Source of the DNA: Ovis canadensis
Taxonomy: Eukaryota > Chordata > Mammalia > Artiodactyla > Bovidae
NCBI RefSeq assembly: GCF_042477335.2
Contig: NC_091245.1
Span: forward strand, 118,950,501-119,014,500
Length of the DNA stretch: 64,000 nucleotides
Direction: 5' to 3'
The notes under the pieces are model-generated. The model did no database searches. It saw only the letters and a list, made by a program, of their open reading frames with translations, and was not told the DNA's origin. The position numbers were made by a program, and so were the translations under genes. Of the stretch, positions 45,705 through 57,270 are shown piece by piece. The stretch's first letter is position 1; each line of letters opens with the position of its first letter.

Positions 45705-46500
45705 ATATATAAATGAAAGTTTAAGGAGATTTAGAGACAAGAATAATTTTTATTGAGCATGTATGTTCTGTTAGCCACTGCTGTGTATACTAACTTGATA
45801 ACCTCTAGAGCTCACTTATGGAATGGCTGTCACTGTATACCACAAGGATAGTTACCGGTCTTGAGAGGTCGCGTTTTCTGAACATAACTGATGTGGCACA
45901 GTCAGAAATCAAGCCTGATTCAAAATATCCATTTTCTACCTTTTTAAAACTTCGTGGTTAATGGGTAGTTTTTGTCCATCTTGGCCTTTTTTTTTTTTTT
46001 TTTTTTAATCTGTCTGCTCAGAAGCCAGAAGCTTAGGGTGTTTCTCTCAAGATACAAAACGGTACTTTTTGTATATCTTCAGCCTAGTAATTACTACTCA
46101 TTTTGAAGACCCTGAAGCACATTGCAAGATCCAAAAGCAAATTCTTAGTTACCAAGGAAACAGTAGATTTAGCCTGTTAGTCAGTATGGCTTCTTTTAAG
46201 AAACCTTTGAAAGTTGACTGAGCCTGTTGAGCACATATGATAATTATTAACCAGGATATTTGATGAGTGGACACTCCTATATGCCACCTAGTAATAGTTT
46301 ATAGTTAGAACAAACATAAAATACCAGGGAAAACCCCGCAGAAAAGATTGTAGAGTGAAATGATACATGTCCTTACGGCCTATATCCTCTGTGGGCGGAA
46401 AAAATTATGTCCAGGAATATACATAAATAGAAGTTAAAAACATGCTCATATTCTGTGATTTTAAAGAAGAGAGAAATTGAACCCAGTCATTGAAAAATGT
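45705..46500. other. Unassigned intronic sequence
   Basis: T-run at 45987-46006. No gene recognised. Confidence 0.4.
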
Positions 46501-46504
46501 CAAA

Positions 46505-46950
46505 TGTATTAGTTTCCTAGGGCTGCAGTAACAAATCATCACAAAGTCGGTGGTTTAAAACAATGGGAATTTATCCTTTTGTATTTCTGGAGGCCAGAAG
46601 TCCAAAATGTAGATGTTAGAGCCTTGGGTCTTCTGCAGGAGTCTCTGGCACATGCTTCTCTCCTAGCTCTGGCGGAGTTCCCCAGTCTCTAGCTTCTCTC
46701 CTCTCTCCAGTCTCTAGCTTCATCTTCATCTGGCACCCCCTCACGCCTCTGTTTCTTTTCGCTCTGTTACAAGGACACTTGTCATTGGGTTTAGTGTTCC
46801 TCTGTTCCAAGGATGGCGTCATCTCGGGATCATCAGTCTCAGTTGCATTTGCAAAGAACTTTATTCCAAATAAGGTCACATTCTGAGATTCCAGGGGTTA
46901 TGACATACTCATAGCTCTTGGGGGATCACAGTTCAACCCCTGGCAATAGT
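46505..46950. mobile_element. Ancient LTR-like interspersed repeat (family not named)
   Basis: 'tattagtttcctagggctgc', 'cacttgtcattgggtttagt' and 'aataaggtcacattctgaga' belong to a widespread old mammalian repeat with LTR-like layout. I cannot name the family with certainty. No internal coding region is present. Confidence 0.6.
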
Positions 46951-46979
46951 TGAATCACAAAAGATGGATGGTCATTGAT

Positions 46980-47650
46980 TTTTTTTTTTTAATAAATAAA
47001 CTTCTTGTGTGAGATAATTGTAGATTCATACGATAGTTTTAAAAAAATGAAACAGATCCCATGTACCCTTTGCTCAGTTTCCCCAGTGGTAGCTGGTATC
47101 TTGTAGTATCTTACAGGGCACTGACAGGGATAAAGTGAAAACACAGAATGTTTCATCACCACAGGATCCCTCCTTCATGTTGCTCGTTATTAGCCATCCC
47201 TGCCTTCTCCCACCACTGCCCTTCCGCCTCATCCCTTATCCCTGTCAACCAGTAACCTCTTCTCCATTTCCATAGTTTTGTCGTTGCGAGAATGTTAATG
47301 TAAATGGAAGCATACATTCTGTAGCCTTTTGAGACTGCCTTTTTCCGCCCTAGCAGAATTCTCTGGAGATTGCTTCGGGTAGATGTTCATTCCTTTTCAT
47401 TATTCAGTGGTGCTGTGTGGTGTGGGTACACCAGTTTGTTTAAGCGTTCACCTACTGGAGAACATCTGGGTGATTTCCCATTTCTGGCTGTTAGGACTGA
47501 AGCTTCTGTGAACATATGTGTACGTGTCTTTGTGCGAACATGTTTTCATTTCTCTGGGATAAATGCCCAGGAAGGAGTACAATTGCGAGATCATATGGTA
47601 GATGTGTGTTTAGTCTTTAAAGAAAGTGTCAAATTGTTTTCCTGGGGAGG
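46980..47650 (-). mobile_element. L1M-type LINE, antisense
   Basis: 'cccatgtaccctttgctcag', 'ttaatgtaaatggaagcata', 'gggataaatgcccaggaagg': antisense 3' UTR and ORF2 of an old L1. Confidence 0.8.
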
Positions 47651-47667
47651 TGAGCCACTTACATTTC

Positions 47668-47975
47668 TTTTTTAAAATTATTTTTAATTTTTAAATTAAT
47701 TAATTTATTATTTTTGGCTGCACTAGGTCTTCATTGCTCATGCCGGCGTTCCCTAGTTGCGGCAAGTAGGGGCTACTTTCTGGTTGTGGTGTTCAAGCTC
47801 CTCACTGTGGTGACTGCTCTCCTGGAGCACCGGCTCTAGAGCACAGGCTTTAGTAGCTGTGGCCCCAGGCTTAGTTGCCCTGCTACATGTGGAGTCTTCC
47901 TGGATCAGGGATCGAACCTGTGCCCCCTGCGTTGGCAGGTGGATTCTTAATCCCTGGACCACCAGGGAAGTCCCC
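47668..47975 (-). mobile_element. CHR-2-type SINE
   Basis: Full-length minus-strand copy: 'ttttggctgcactaggtctt' to 'ccaccagggaagtcccc'. Confidence 0.92.
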
Positions 47976-47979
47976 TCAC

Positions 47980-50900
47980 TATAGTCCTTTACAGAGTAAC
48001 ATGGTCTGTAACAATTCTTTTATTTATTTTCTTGCATTTGGATTTCAGAGGAGTTTGGGGGCCAAGGAGGTGGCTGATGAAGGATGAATCCGTCAAAATC
48101 TGGAAAGGACAACTTGAGGAAGTTGAATCTCCTAATAGAAGATTTGATCCCCTTTCTTCAGAGGCTGTGAGGGATGAATGGGAAGTTGGGTTTTCAAGGA
48201 CAGTGAAAGAGCCTTTCCAAAAAGAAGGGGAAGTGGGTGCCTGGCACACACTTTCGGTTTCCTCCCCCTGCTGTGCTGCAGTTAGACACGGGTGCTGGAG
48301 GAAACTTAAAGAGAAAATGAAAAAAACAATCTTTTGAGAGCCAGATAGTCTAACTTCCGGTTTTCCACAATTTGGATAAGGACTGCTGGAAAGGAAAAGT
48401 TAACTCAAATATACTTGGTACAACAAAGCACTCTTGTGCTGTTAAGTCCTTGTTAAATGTTTACTCATGTGTGGGCTTCAGTTTGCAGAGATCCAGCCGG
48501 GGATCCCACTGGCACATTGTGCTTGCCTTTATCCGTTCACTTTTCTAAGAACAGAAGGGAGTCGGCTTTCTTTTTGTGCTTCTCTCCAGAAGGACTTCAA
48601 GTCTTGGGCCATAATTTTTGCAACAGGCATATTATCCTTGCTTTGTAAGCCAAACTGTACCAAGTGGGTGGGTTTTGGTACACTTTGTCCAAGGGTGTGC
48701 TCGTTTTTCCCTTGAACAGGGGGTTCGGTTGTCTGGGTTTTACCCTCTTAGCTTACCTCCTGCCCCTCAAGTAAAAGGGGAAGGAAAGAGATCCAGTTTC
48801 ACGTGTATCCACAAGGCAGTGGGAGCTGACCCTCCAGCACTCCTCCTCTTGGCTTCTACCTTTTGCAGAGGGCTTCATGAGGAGCAAATTCATCAAAGCC
48901 AGCAATCAGCCTAGATGCATTCAAATTTGGGGTGGAGGGGAGAGTGGAGGTGGTGTCTTTTGTGTATGTCCTGTGGGGAATACAAAGAAGTGTCCACAGG
49001 TTTTATATTCAGGCTCAGAATCAGCACAGGAGGTTGAAGTCAGTCACAGTTTCGTACTGAATGAGTGTAGGCCAGTGGTGAGGCCCACATCACTGCTTGA
49101 GCAGAGGCCCTGTCTCTTGCCTGCTGTTTCACCCGTGTTGGATGGTAGGTTAATACCTGCCACCAGGCTGTGGATTAAAGTGGAGCTTGGCTTCGCATGA
49201 GGACCATGGGCAGCAGTCCCCCTCCTGTTTTTTTTTCCTGTTGAAAAATAGGGAAATATATAGAATAACGTGCATAAGAAGAACGTGCACCTCATAAAAT
49301 TGCAGATTAAATAGCGTAGTAAATGTAAAATCCTTAGAACAGCCCCTGGCATTTGTATGTTCACTGTTGTTCGTCATCCCTCAGTTGATTCTGAACCAGT
49401 TTAGTTTCACGAGTAAGTACTCTTTGAAGGAGTTTCTCTGTCGGGGTTCATGACTCCAAAGAGAACAGAGCCAACTATGTAATTTTACAGACCTAGAAAT
49501 GAATTATTTTAAATGTCTTTGCTAGGAGTAGAGCTTGGATTCAGAGTTCATTGAAAAATCCTGGGAATATGTCAGTGACTGTTGATCAACCAGAGTTTTT
49601 CTCAGGTGGGAAAACACCTGGGATTTTCTAGGCTGGACTACCTTTTTAGTACGAACATGAATCAGGAATTAAAAATGAGAGTTTATATCGTGGGAAGTTT
49701 TGTATTTAGTACCATTTATAATCTGGTTTTCCCCCTCCCAGTCATGGCTTCCCCTGTGGAGAGCTTGGGCTGCAGCACAAGCAAGGTGCTGAAAGATGGA
49801 GATGATATTACTCTGACACATCAGGGTAAATACACAGAGAGAGGCTGGCAGGTGGCAGAAATGTACCCAGTGGACTGGGACAGTGGTTGAGGCAAATGTT
49901 CCCACCTCACCTTTTACAACAAAGAAATTATTTGGTTGAGGGGATGCTTGTGGCAAATGGCTGCTTGAGCTCCAGCCATCAAGTCTTCTTCTAGCCAACA
50001 GGAAGAAGAGAATCAAAAGGGGACTCTTATCCTTTAAGGAGATTCCAGAAGCTTCTGCCTCACACCTCTACTTGTCTAATTGGTCAGAACTTAGTACAAT
50101 CACAAGCTATAAGCTGGGAAATGTGGTCATGTGCTCTGCTAAAACTGAGACTGAGATTTGGTTACACAACTAGTTATCTCTGTTTGAGTATGTTATGTAC
50201 TACAGGATGGAATCAAGACTGATGGTAAGGATGAACAGGGTAAGCTATATATTTGAAACTCCAGACCTGAAGGGAAAAGAAAAAGATACTCTGCTGGATA
50301 TCAGTTCAGACATTCCCTGTGTTCATTCATCTAACCACATTTGAGTGAGCCCACCAGGTGCCAAAGCCTGCCAAGCCCTGGAATAAAAGCTGAGTCACAA
50401 CGGGTTCCTGTGCTCCAGGAGCTCTTAGTTATTGTTATATAGCAACTTAGTGAGTTTCTGGTTCAGATCTTAGCTGTTTGTGTTTGTGTGTGGTGGTGAT
50501 AACTGTATGGGAGCTAGCAGAACCAACTTAGCAGTGCATGGGTTCTGGGGTCATCCATGGCCCCACGGTTGGTTGGCCTTACAGATATTCCCCGGGAAGC
50601 ATTGAGTGGCGCCTCCCTATTGCTTCCGCATAGATGGTTTGACCAGGAATTGAGTCAGCAGGTTTGAGCTTTGTTCTGTCTCAGGGCAGATTACTGGGGC
50701 TTTGGTTTTCTCATACTTGTGAATTAGAGCTTCTGAGCTGCATGGAGAGGAACCCCTGCCTTCAAAGGAGTGATGTAATGTCTGGGGGCATGCTGGACAC
50801 CATACAGGTTAGTTGTGTGTTTCTTAGTGATAGTGACAGGGAAAGCTTCTGTCAAGATATATTGAGGTAACTTGCACGCAGTCCCTGAGTGTAGGAGTTA

Positions 50901-52020
50901 GATAGGGTCTTCTTGCACTCTTGGCTGCTGGATGGCGCCGTCAGGGCAGGCACTGACTGATATCCACAACCCATCCTGAAGGGCTGGGAGGGAGAGATGC
51001 CACAGGTGCCTCACCGGTGGCTGGCTGGCCGTCTTAAGCTCCAGGCCCTGTCATTGCTAGATTTTCCTCCACCTGAGCTCTCTTTTGATGAAGCCGCTTA
51101 CTCTGAGCAGCACAGACAGCTTGATGGCATCCCGCACTCTCCTGTAAGGTGGCCTTGAGAAATGCCTGCGCCGTCTCCTGAGGACATACCAGCCTGAAGC
51201 CCTCTGCAGTGCGGACCTGAGTTGCTCTGAGCTGACCAGCTGGGGCTTCTTCCAGGTTGTGTGGTGGGGTGGTTGGTGCTTCCTCAGCTCTGTTTTCCTC
51301 ACTGGGCAGTACTGGGGTGGGCAAGGGGATCTTAAGGAAGATCTTGGAAGACACACACAGACACACTAGAAATGTCACACTAAGATGGTGTCTAGGCTGT
51401 CTGAGCCCTTTCTTCTGAGAATCAATTAAGGAAATCGCTGTACTGCTTGGAGCAAAATGGGAACCAGTGAGGACATCCGCCCTGTTGGAAACCACTAGCT
51501 GGAAGGGTCCATTGGTTCGCTGGTGACTGAGCTCTCCTGGGGCTTCCCGAGTGAGAGGGGTCTCTGGGAAGAGAGACTGCCACACTGGTCAGCACATCTG
51601 AGCACTGGCCTAATGATGAAGTCCAGGGTTGTCATGTTCTAGAAACTACAGCACAGGAAGGAATCTGAAAGGCATTGTGAGTGGTTGGTTCTCCATCACC
51701 GTAGCTGTTTGTGAGACTTAATCCTATAGACTTTTCTTCAAAGAATTTTCTAGGCCCCCCAACATTACTGGCTGGATTCTTTGAACACAATCCTTAAGAC
51801 TAAATACTTTGAACATGTGTATGTGTGCTTTTTAGCTTCTTTTTGATATACAGATCACTTGACTGCCTTGAATTACGTGAAATTCTGTGGAAGTTGACTT
51901 TAATGATACAGTGTGACAGAACAGTATTATATTTCTAAGTAGTCCCCTCCGTGTTCCCTGGAAGTGGAGTAAATGTATATAGAATATTGGGGGTGATGCC
52001 AAAGCTGCTTCAGTTCTAGA
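47980..52020. other. Largest apparently repeat-poor stretch of intron 1
   Basis: About 4 kb in which I recognise almost no interspersed repeats. An old-repeat remnant may lie at about 50310-50430. Open frames of about 100 to 183 codons occur, for example + 48032-48337, + 49582-49890 and - 51034-51585, but none resembles a known family. A good-looking acceptor (tttatttattttcttgcatt through ttcag, ending 48048) precedes the first of them. Confidence 0.4.
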
Positions 52021-52024
52021 ATAG

Positions 52025-52165
52025 TGAAAAGAATTGTGCCTTTGCAGTTAGAAGATCTGCAGTTAGGCTTGAGATTCAGCTCCATGACCCTTGAGCAAGT
52101 TGTTTTGCTTAACTGAAATCTCTAAGCTTCAGTTTCCTCATTAAGGTGGAAAAAAAGATAAAACT
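52025..52165 (-). mobile_element. MIR SINE, diverged
   Basis: 'gcaagttgttttgcttaact' and 'agcttcagtttcctcattaa' match antisense MIR. Confidence 0.65.
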
Positions 52166-52661
52166 ATATCTTTTTTAATAGAATTAAGTGAGATGATATC
52201 TTCAAAATGGCACAGTAGTGAAGAAATTGTAAATTGTCTTCACTGATTCTTCCATTTAATCTTTTTTCTTTTTCTAAAAGTAACCCCATATTGATCTTAA
52301 TTTTGTATTCAGACAGCAACCCTAAGCTGACTTGTTACTGTGTCCCTGCAAAACTGGCCCTCCCTCCCCCTTAAAATACTTAAAATAGTGTGCTAAAAGT
52401 GGCAGGGACAGAATCTGTTCAGGATACATTGCATTCTGTGTAACTGAGTTTCCTCCCACCGCCAGTTTGCTGGTGAGGTTTAGCTGGAAGGAGAGTAAGT
52501 GGCTCCAGAGTGGGGCTCCTTGGGTGAGAGTCCTGGCTCCCCTGCCATTGGCCTTGGGCTGTGCCTCTTCATCTCGGTCTGCACTGAGTGGGTATAATAA
52601 TAACGGCCAGCATACAAAGTTGTGATGGGAAATGGAATGATTTAAAAATATTGAGCCCAGT

Positions 52662-52870
52662 GTGGGCTTCCCTGATGGCTCAGTGGTAAAGAATCCGCCT
52701 GCCAGTGCAGGAGGCGCAAGAGACTTGGGTTCCATCCCCGGGTTGGGAAGATCCCCTGGAGGAGGAAATGGCAACCCACTCTTGCCTGGGAAATCCCATG
52801 GACAGGGAAGCCTGGCAGGCTACGTCCATGGGGTCACAGAGATTCCAACACAACCGAGCACTCACCACAC
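52662..52870 (+). mobile_element. Bov-tA SINE
   Basis: Plus-strand copy: 'tgggcttccctgatggctca' to 'caacacaaccgagcactc'. Confidence 0.95.
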
Positions 52871-52917
52871 ACTAGCACATGGGAAGAAGCTGCCTCTAAA
52901 GGCACATTCTTCTTATA

Positions 52918-53455
52918 TCAATTATTATTTTTAATTGTGATGAAACATACATATTAGGTTGGTACAAATGTAATTGCAGTTTTGGAAGTGAATTTTAAAT
53001 CATTATAACTAGGCTCAAACACATCGTTATGAATGAAAATAGGAACCATTATAATCAACACATATTTGCCAACAAGAAATAAGTTTGTTTATTCCTGTTG
53101 CGTGAAAATGGAGAAATGTGCATTAAAATGATGTATAACATAACCACATTTAAGAATGTATTCCAATATCAAACAGCAAAGTTCAGCAATGCAAAACTAC
53201 ATTTACTTTTGCACCAATCTAATAGCATAAAATTTACTGTCTTAAAAATCATATTTAAGCATATAGTTCAGTAGTGTTAAATATATTTGCTTTGAGCCCC
53301 AATCTCCAGAACTGTTTCATCATGTAATAAATTATATCCATTATGCAACTCCCCCAAGCCCCTGGCAGTCTCCATTCTACTTTCTATGAATTTGACTACT
53401 CTAGATACCTCATGTAAGTGGCATCATATGGTACTTGTGTTTTTGTAACTATAGT
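52918..53455 (-). mobile_element. L1M-type LINE, antisense, split by a mariner
   Basis: 'ttttaattgtgatgaaacat' before the mariner and 'gcataaaatttactgtctta' after it rejoin as continuous antisense L1M. It continues to 'gaatttgactactctagata'. Confidence 0.85.
52954..53222. mobile_element. Non-autonomous mariner (Tc1/mariner) element
   Basis: 269 bp with imperfect 30-bp terminal inverted repeats (ttaggttggtacaaatgt... at the left, ...acttttgcaccaatctaa at the right, about 25 of 30 matching). It is flanked on both sides by the TA dinucleotide (52952-52953 and 53223-53224). It is too short for a transposase and carries no long ORF, so it is an internally deleted copy. It sits inside L1M. Confidence 0.93.
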
Positions 53456-53469
53456 TATTAATAAGTCTT

Positions 53470-53765
53470 AGCTCACCACCGGATAAGGCAATGGCACCCC
53501 ACTCCAGTACTCCTGCCTAGACAATCCCATGGACTGAGGAGCCTGGAAGGTTGCAGTGCATGGGGTCCCTGAGGGTCAGACATGATTGAGCGACTTCACT
53601 TTCTCTTTTCACTTTCATGCATTGGAGAAGGACATGGCAATCCACGCCAGTGTTCCTGTCTGGAGAATCCTGGGGACGGGGGAGCCTGGTGGGCTGCCGT
53701 CTCTGGGGTCGCACAGAGTCGGACACGACTGAAGCGACGCAGCAGCAGCAGCAGCAGCTCACCAC
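53470..53765 (+). mobile_element. Bov-A2 dimeric SINE with 10-base target-site duplication
   Basis: Two monomers ('ggataaggcaatggcacccc' and 'ggagaaggacatggcaatcc') ending in (CAG)n. Flanked by agctcaccac at 53470-53479 and 53756-53765. Confidence 0.95.
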
Positions 53766-53769
53766 AGCA

Positions 53770-54255
53770 GTTGTACTGTCTCCCATCTTTAGCATTTTAC
53801 AAGCTCATGATTGCTTGCCTTCTTCTCAAGCCCGAGTCATTAATTTTTTTCCTGTCTCAAACCCTTTCCTAAGAGAAGAAGACACCTTGCAGCTCCATTT
53901 CATCCTTTTGAAGACAGCAGGATTGGAGAAAAGGGAAATTAAAAGTGAAAAAGACATAAAAGGAGGGACTCATTTACTCATTGCAGAAGTCCTCTGTTGC
54001 ACTTCTTCCTTCTGACTGTGTAAAGATTCAGACCTAAGCGCCAGAGGACAGAATAATACAGTGACCTTCTCCCTGATTCAGCAGTTATCTAGATATTTTG
54101 GGCCCATTTTTAACAAAAGTTTCAGGGAGAACAAAATACTAGAAAAATGTAGATTAACTTAGAGGCTGGTGTTTCTTTGCTTGTTCATGCAGTGGTGATT
54201 ATCTCCTGAATGATGAAGGGTTTCTAATGCCTTGGAACTTTCTTTCTCTCTCTTT
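53770..54255. other. Unassigned intronic sequence
   Basis: No recognised feature. Confidence 0.4.
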
Positions 54256-54261
54256 TTTTTC

Positions 54262-54595
54262 GTACTTGAAAAACTAATTTCGTTTGTTTACTTATTTGTC
54301 TTTGGCTGTGCTGGGTCTCGTTGCTGCACAGACTTTTCTCTAGTTTTAGCAAGTGAGGCTGCTCTCCTATAGTGGAGTTGTGTGGCGACTCTTGCTCTGG
54401 AGCTCGGGCTGTAGGCGTGCAGGCTTCACTAGTTGCGGCATGTGGGCTCCAGAGTCGCAGCTCCCGGGCTCTAGAGCACAGGCTCAGGAGTTGTGGCGCA
54501 GGGACTCAGCTGCACGTGGGATCTTCCTGGACCAGGGGCGGAACCCTGTGCGTTTTGCATTGTCGGGTGGATTCTTTACCACCTTCTTCCAAGGA
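54262..54595 (-). mobile_element. CHR-2-type SINE
   Basis: 'ctttggctgtgctgggtctc' to 'gtgggatcttcctggaccag' and 'ggattctttaccacc'. A (GGAA)n tract (54592-54612) adjoins its right end. Confidence 0.9.
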
Positions 54596-54654
54596 AGGAA
54601 GGAAGGAAGGAGACCCCATGGGAGCCCTGCCTGAAACTTCTGATTGCCTTCTTC

Positions 54655-54890
54655 TTCTTTTTTTGGAATATAGTTGATTTACAGTGTTGCGTTAGCTTCA
54701 GGCGTGCAGCAAAGTGATTCACTTACACTTCTGGTTTCCAGATTCTCTTCCTCTGTAGGTTTTGCAAGATACGGTAGTTTCCTGTGCTACACTGTAAATC
54801 CGTATTGTTTATCCACTTCATATACAGTGGTGTGTATATGTTAACCCAAACTCCAAATTTATCTCACTTCCTCCTGCTGACTTTCTTTTA
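54655..54890 (-). mobile_element. L1 LINE 3' UTR fragment
   Basis: 'ggaatatagttgatttacag', 'gtgcagcaaagtgattcact', 'cctgtgctacactgtaaatc'. Confidence 0.8.
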
Positions 54891-54891
54891 A

Positions 54892-55213
54892 ACATTTTTT
54901 ATTCGTGAGTTTGCTTTTGGCTGTGCTGGGCCTTGGTTGCCGAGTGGGCTCTTCTCTAGTTGTGGCCAGCAGGGGCTGCTCACTGTGCTCACAGCCTTCT
55001 CATGGCAGTGGCTTCTCCTGTTGCAGGGTGTGGGCTTGAGGCCCGTGGGCTTCAGCAGTTGAGGCATATGAGCTCTAGAGCACAGGCTCAGCAGTTGTAG
55101 CGCTCAGGCTTAGTTGCTTTGAGGCATGTGGAGTCTCCCCAGATCAGGGATCAAACCTGTGTCTTCTGCGTTGGCAGGTGGATTCTTCACCATTGAGCTA
55201 CCAGGAAAGCCCC
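54892..55213 (-). mobile_element. CHR-2-type SINE
   Basis: 'ttttggctgtgctgggcctt' to 'ccattgagctaccaggaaag'. Confidence 0.9.
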
Positions 55214-55214
55214 A

Positions 55215-55930
55215 GTTCTTTGGACTTCTAGAAGGAATTCTATTTACTGGTGAAAACTGCAGGTATAAGCGTTCCCCACTCATAGCCTTATGGTACAAGA
55301 AGCAGATGGAAGCTAGGAAAAGGAAGTTATGGATCTATACAAGTATAAAAACTCAAAGTTTTTAACTGCATAGAATCTTTGGAAGTTACAGCTTTTTCAT
55401 TTTTGAATCTAGTTTAAGTCATATGCAAGCTTTATATCCTCCTATGATTGTTTTTATGGCACATCTGTCGTTCCAAAAATCCTAAGTAGTTTAAGTGTTT
55501 TATTTGTGTATTAATATGCAAAAATGTCATAAAAGTAAAATAACTTTCTAATAACTAACTGTGGAGTCAAAATATTATTCTCCCGCAGATCCTTATAAAA
55601 TGACAGTGTGTTTCACAACTTAAACAACAGGACAAGTTTCCTGGTTTTTCCCTGTTAAAATCAGTTGGTAAATAGTCTCAGTTGTAAGACTTCGAAGGGT
55701 GAGCCCAAGAATCCTCTCATTCTTTCACCTTTAAACTGTGCTTGTCATCAGGCCAGCCAGTTCCATAAGGGCACTTCCATTACCTCTTCTAGAGGTTCTG
55801 TGATATAGACATTCTTACTTTTCAGTTAATCTTTGTAGCAGGTGAGGAAGAAATCAGTTATTTGATAAATACAGTCCTTCACTATCTCATTTTTAAAAAG
55901 ATCTTTATTGATGTGGACCATTTAAAAATT
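55215..55930. other. Unassigned intronic sequence
   Basis: AT-rich, no recognised repeat or gene. Confidence 0.4.
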
Positions 55931-55934
55931 CTTT

Positions 55935-56160
55935 AAAAATTTTTTGTTTTATTTTTTTAAAAAATTTGGCTGCACTGAGTCTTTGCTGCTGTGTGTGGGC
56001 TTTCTCTGGCTGTGGTGAGCGGGGAGGCTTTGTTGCCGTTTGCACGGCTCAGTAGTTATGGCCTACAGGCTTAGCTGTTCCGCAGCACATGGCATCTTCC
56101 TGGACCAGGGATGGAACCTGGTAAGAGGCAGGCAGACCACTGGACCACCAAGGAAGCCCT
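55935..56160 (-). mobile_element. CHR-2-type SINE, internally shortened
   Basis: 'tttggctgcactgagtcttt' to 'ctggaccaccaaggaagccc'. About 100 bases of the usual body are missing. Confidence 0.88.
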
Positions 56161-56202
56161 AAAATTCTTTATTGAATTTTTTACAATGTTGCTCCTGTTT
56201 TA

Positions 56203-56330
56203 TGGTGTTTTTTTTTTTTTTTTCCTGGCCACAAGGCAGATAGAATCTTAGCTCCCTGACCAAGGATCAAACACACACTCCCTGCGCTGGAAGGCAAAAT
56301 CTTAACCACTGGACTGCCAGGGAAGTCCCG
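56203..56330 (-). mobile_element. CHR-1-type SINE
   Basis: T-run, then 'ctggccacaaggcagataga' to 'cactggactgccagggaagt'. Confidence 0.88.
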
Positions 56331-56334
56331 ACTA

Positions 56335-57095
56335 TCTCCTTCTTTTGAATGCACTTGTTTTTGTACTTTTCTAAGAGTGTACGTTCATTGGAGAGGAAAG
56401 AAGTCAGATAAGTGTATTACAAGTATGTAGGTTCAAGTTCACTGGGAGCTGATGTCCCTACTCCTAATTAGGATGCCCTACTGTTTCCAGTATTGGTGAC
56501 GTTTATGTCTCCAGCTCCATAAGTGGAGGCATACATCTGTGAAAAGGTTGCCTGGTGTACTGTGCGGACCATGAGGTCCGTGGCTGTAGACCAGAGCAAA
56601 AGACTGAAGTAGGATGGAAGCCAAGGCCTTGGCCTCACTGCCAACCTGAGATTCCTTTGATATAAAGGGATGTGTAAGGGCTGAGATGTCTTGTAAATGC
56701 TCAGTCATTTCATGACCCAGCAGCCCTTTGGCCCATCAGCACATCATCACTCTGCCCTTTCCCTAATTTCTGCTTTTTTGTGTATCTATACTAGGGTAGA
56801 AGTAAAGGATAAAATAGCATCACCTTTTATTTGCGGCTTTGGGGAAGGCTTTATGAAATAAAAGTAGAGATTACTGCCCTAGTCCCTACGTCGTCACTGT
56901 GGATACTTCAGCATAGTAATTTGTGTTAAGGAATGGGGAAGGAAGCCCCTGAATTCCTTCTCAGCAGACGTATCCTTCCTTCCCCTACTGCATCATCCGT
57001 GGTGGTAGCCTTTGCATTCTTCTTTGCAAAGGCCCTTGCTCGGGACACACAGTCAGCTCGGTGGCTGGGCCTCACTCTGTGGTCTAAACTGCTCT
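56335..57095. other. Intron 1 end, unassigned
   Basis: Unique sequence leading to the exon 2 polypyrimidine tract. No other feature is recognised. Confidence 0.5.
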
Positions 57096-57110
57096 CTTCT
57101 CTCCCTGCAG

Positions 57111-57270
57111 TCTTCCGTCTGTGCTAAGATCGTGCAGCTTCTGGGGCAGAACGAGGTGGACTATCGCCAGAAGCAGGTGGTCATCCTGAGCCAGGACAGC
57201 TTCTACCGTGCCCTCACTTCAGAGCAGAAGGCCAAAGCCCTGAAGGGCCAGTTCAACTTCGATCACCCAG
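57111..57270 (+). CDS. UCK2: Uridine-cytidine kinase 2, coding exon 2 (residues 34-86)
   Basis: This 160-nt exon encodes [20 protein letters not shown] through QFNFDHP. It starts with Ser34-Ser35, completing the P-loop GGTASGKSS split by intron 1. It contains Asp62 in SQDSFYR, the catalytic base and nucleoside contact in UCK2 structures, along with Tyr65 and Asp84 (NFDHP). The acceptor is ctctccctgcag|T (57109-57110 AG) and the donor is CAG|gtgagc at 57271. It enters in phase 0 and leaves in phase 1. Residue 67 is Ala here (SFYRALTS), where I recall Val in human. The frame is intact with no stop, so this is a genuine exon and not a retrocopy. Confidence 0.97.

Larger units (their letters stand above)
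532..57110 (+). other. UCK2: UCK2 intron 1 (about 56.6 kb, phase 0)
   Basis: The intron begins gtacag after exon 1 and ends with the pyrimidine-rich acceptor ctctccctgcag before exon 2. It falls inside the ATP-binding P-loop, between Lys33 and Ser34. A very long first intron fits my recollection that mammalian UCK2 spans about 80 kb. The content is mostly ruminant interspersed repeats, listed separately, with stretches of apparently unique sequence. No additional gene or convincing internal exon is seen in it on either strand. Confidence 0.9.
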
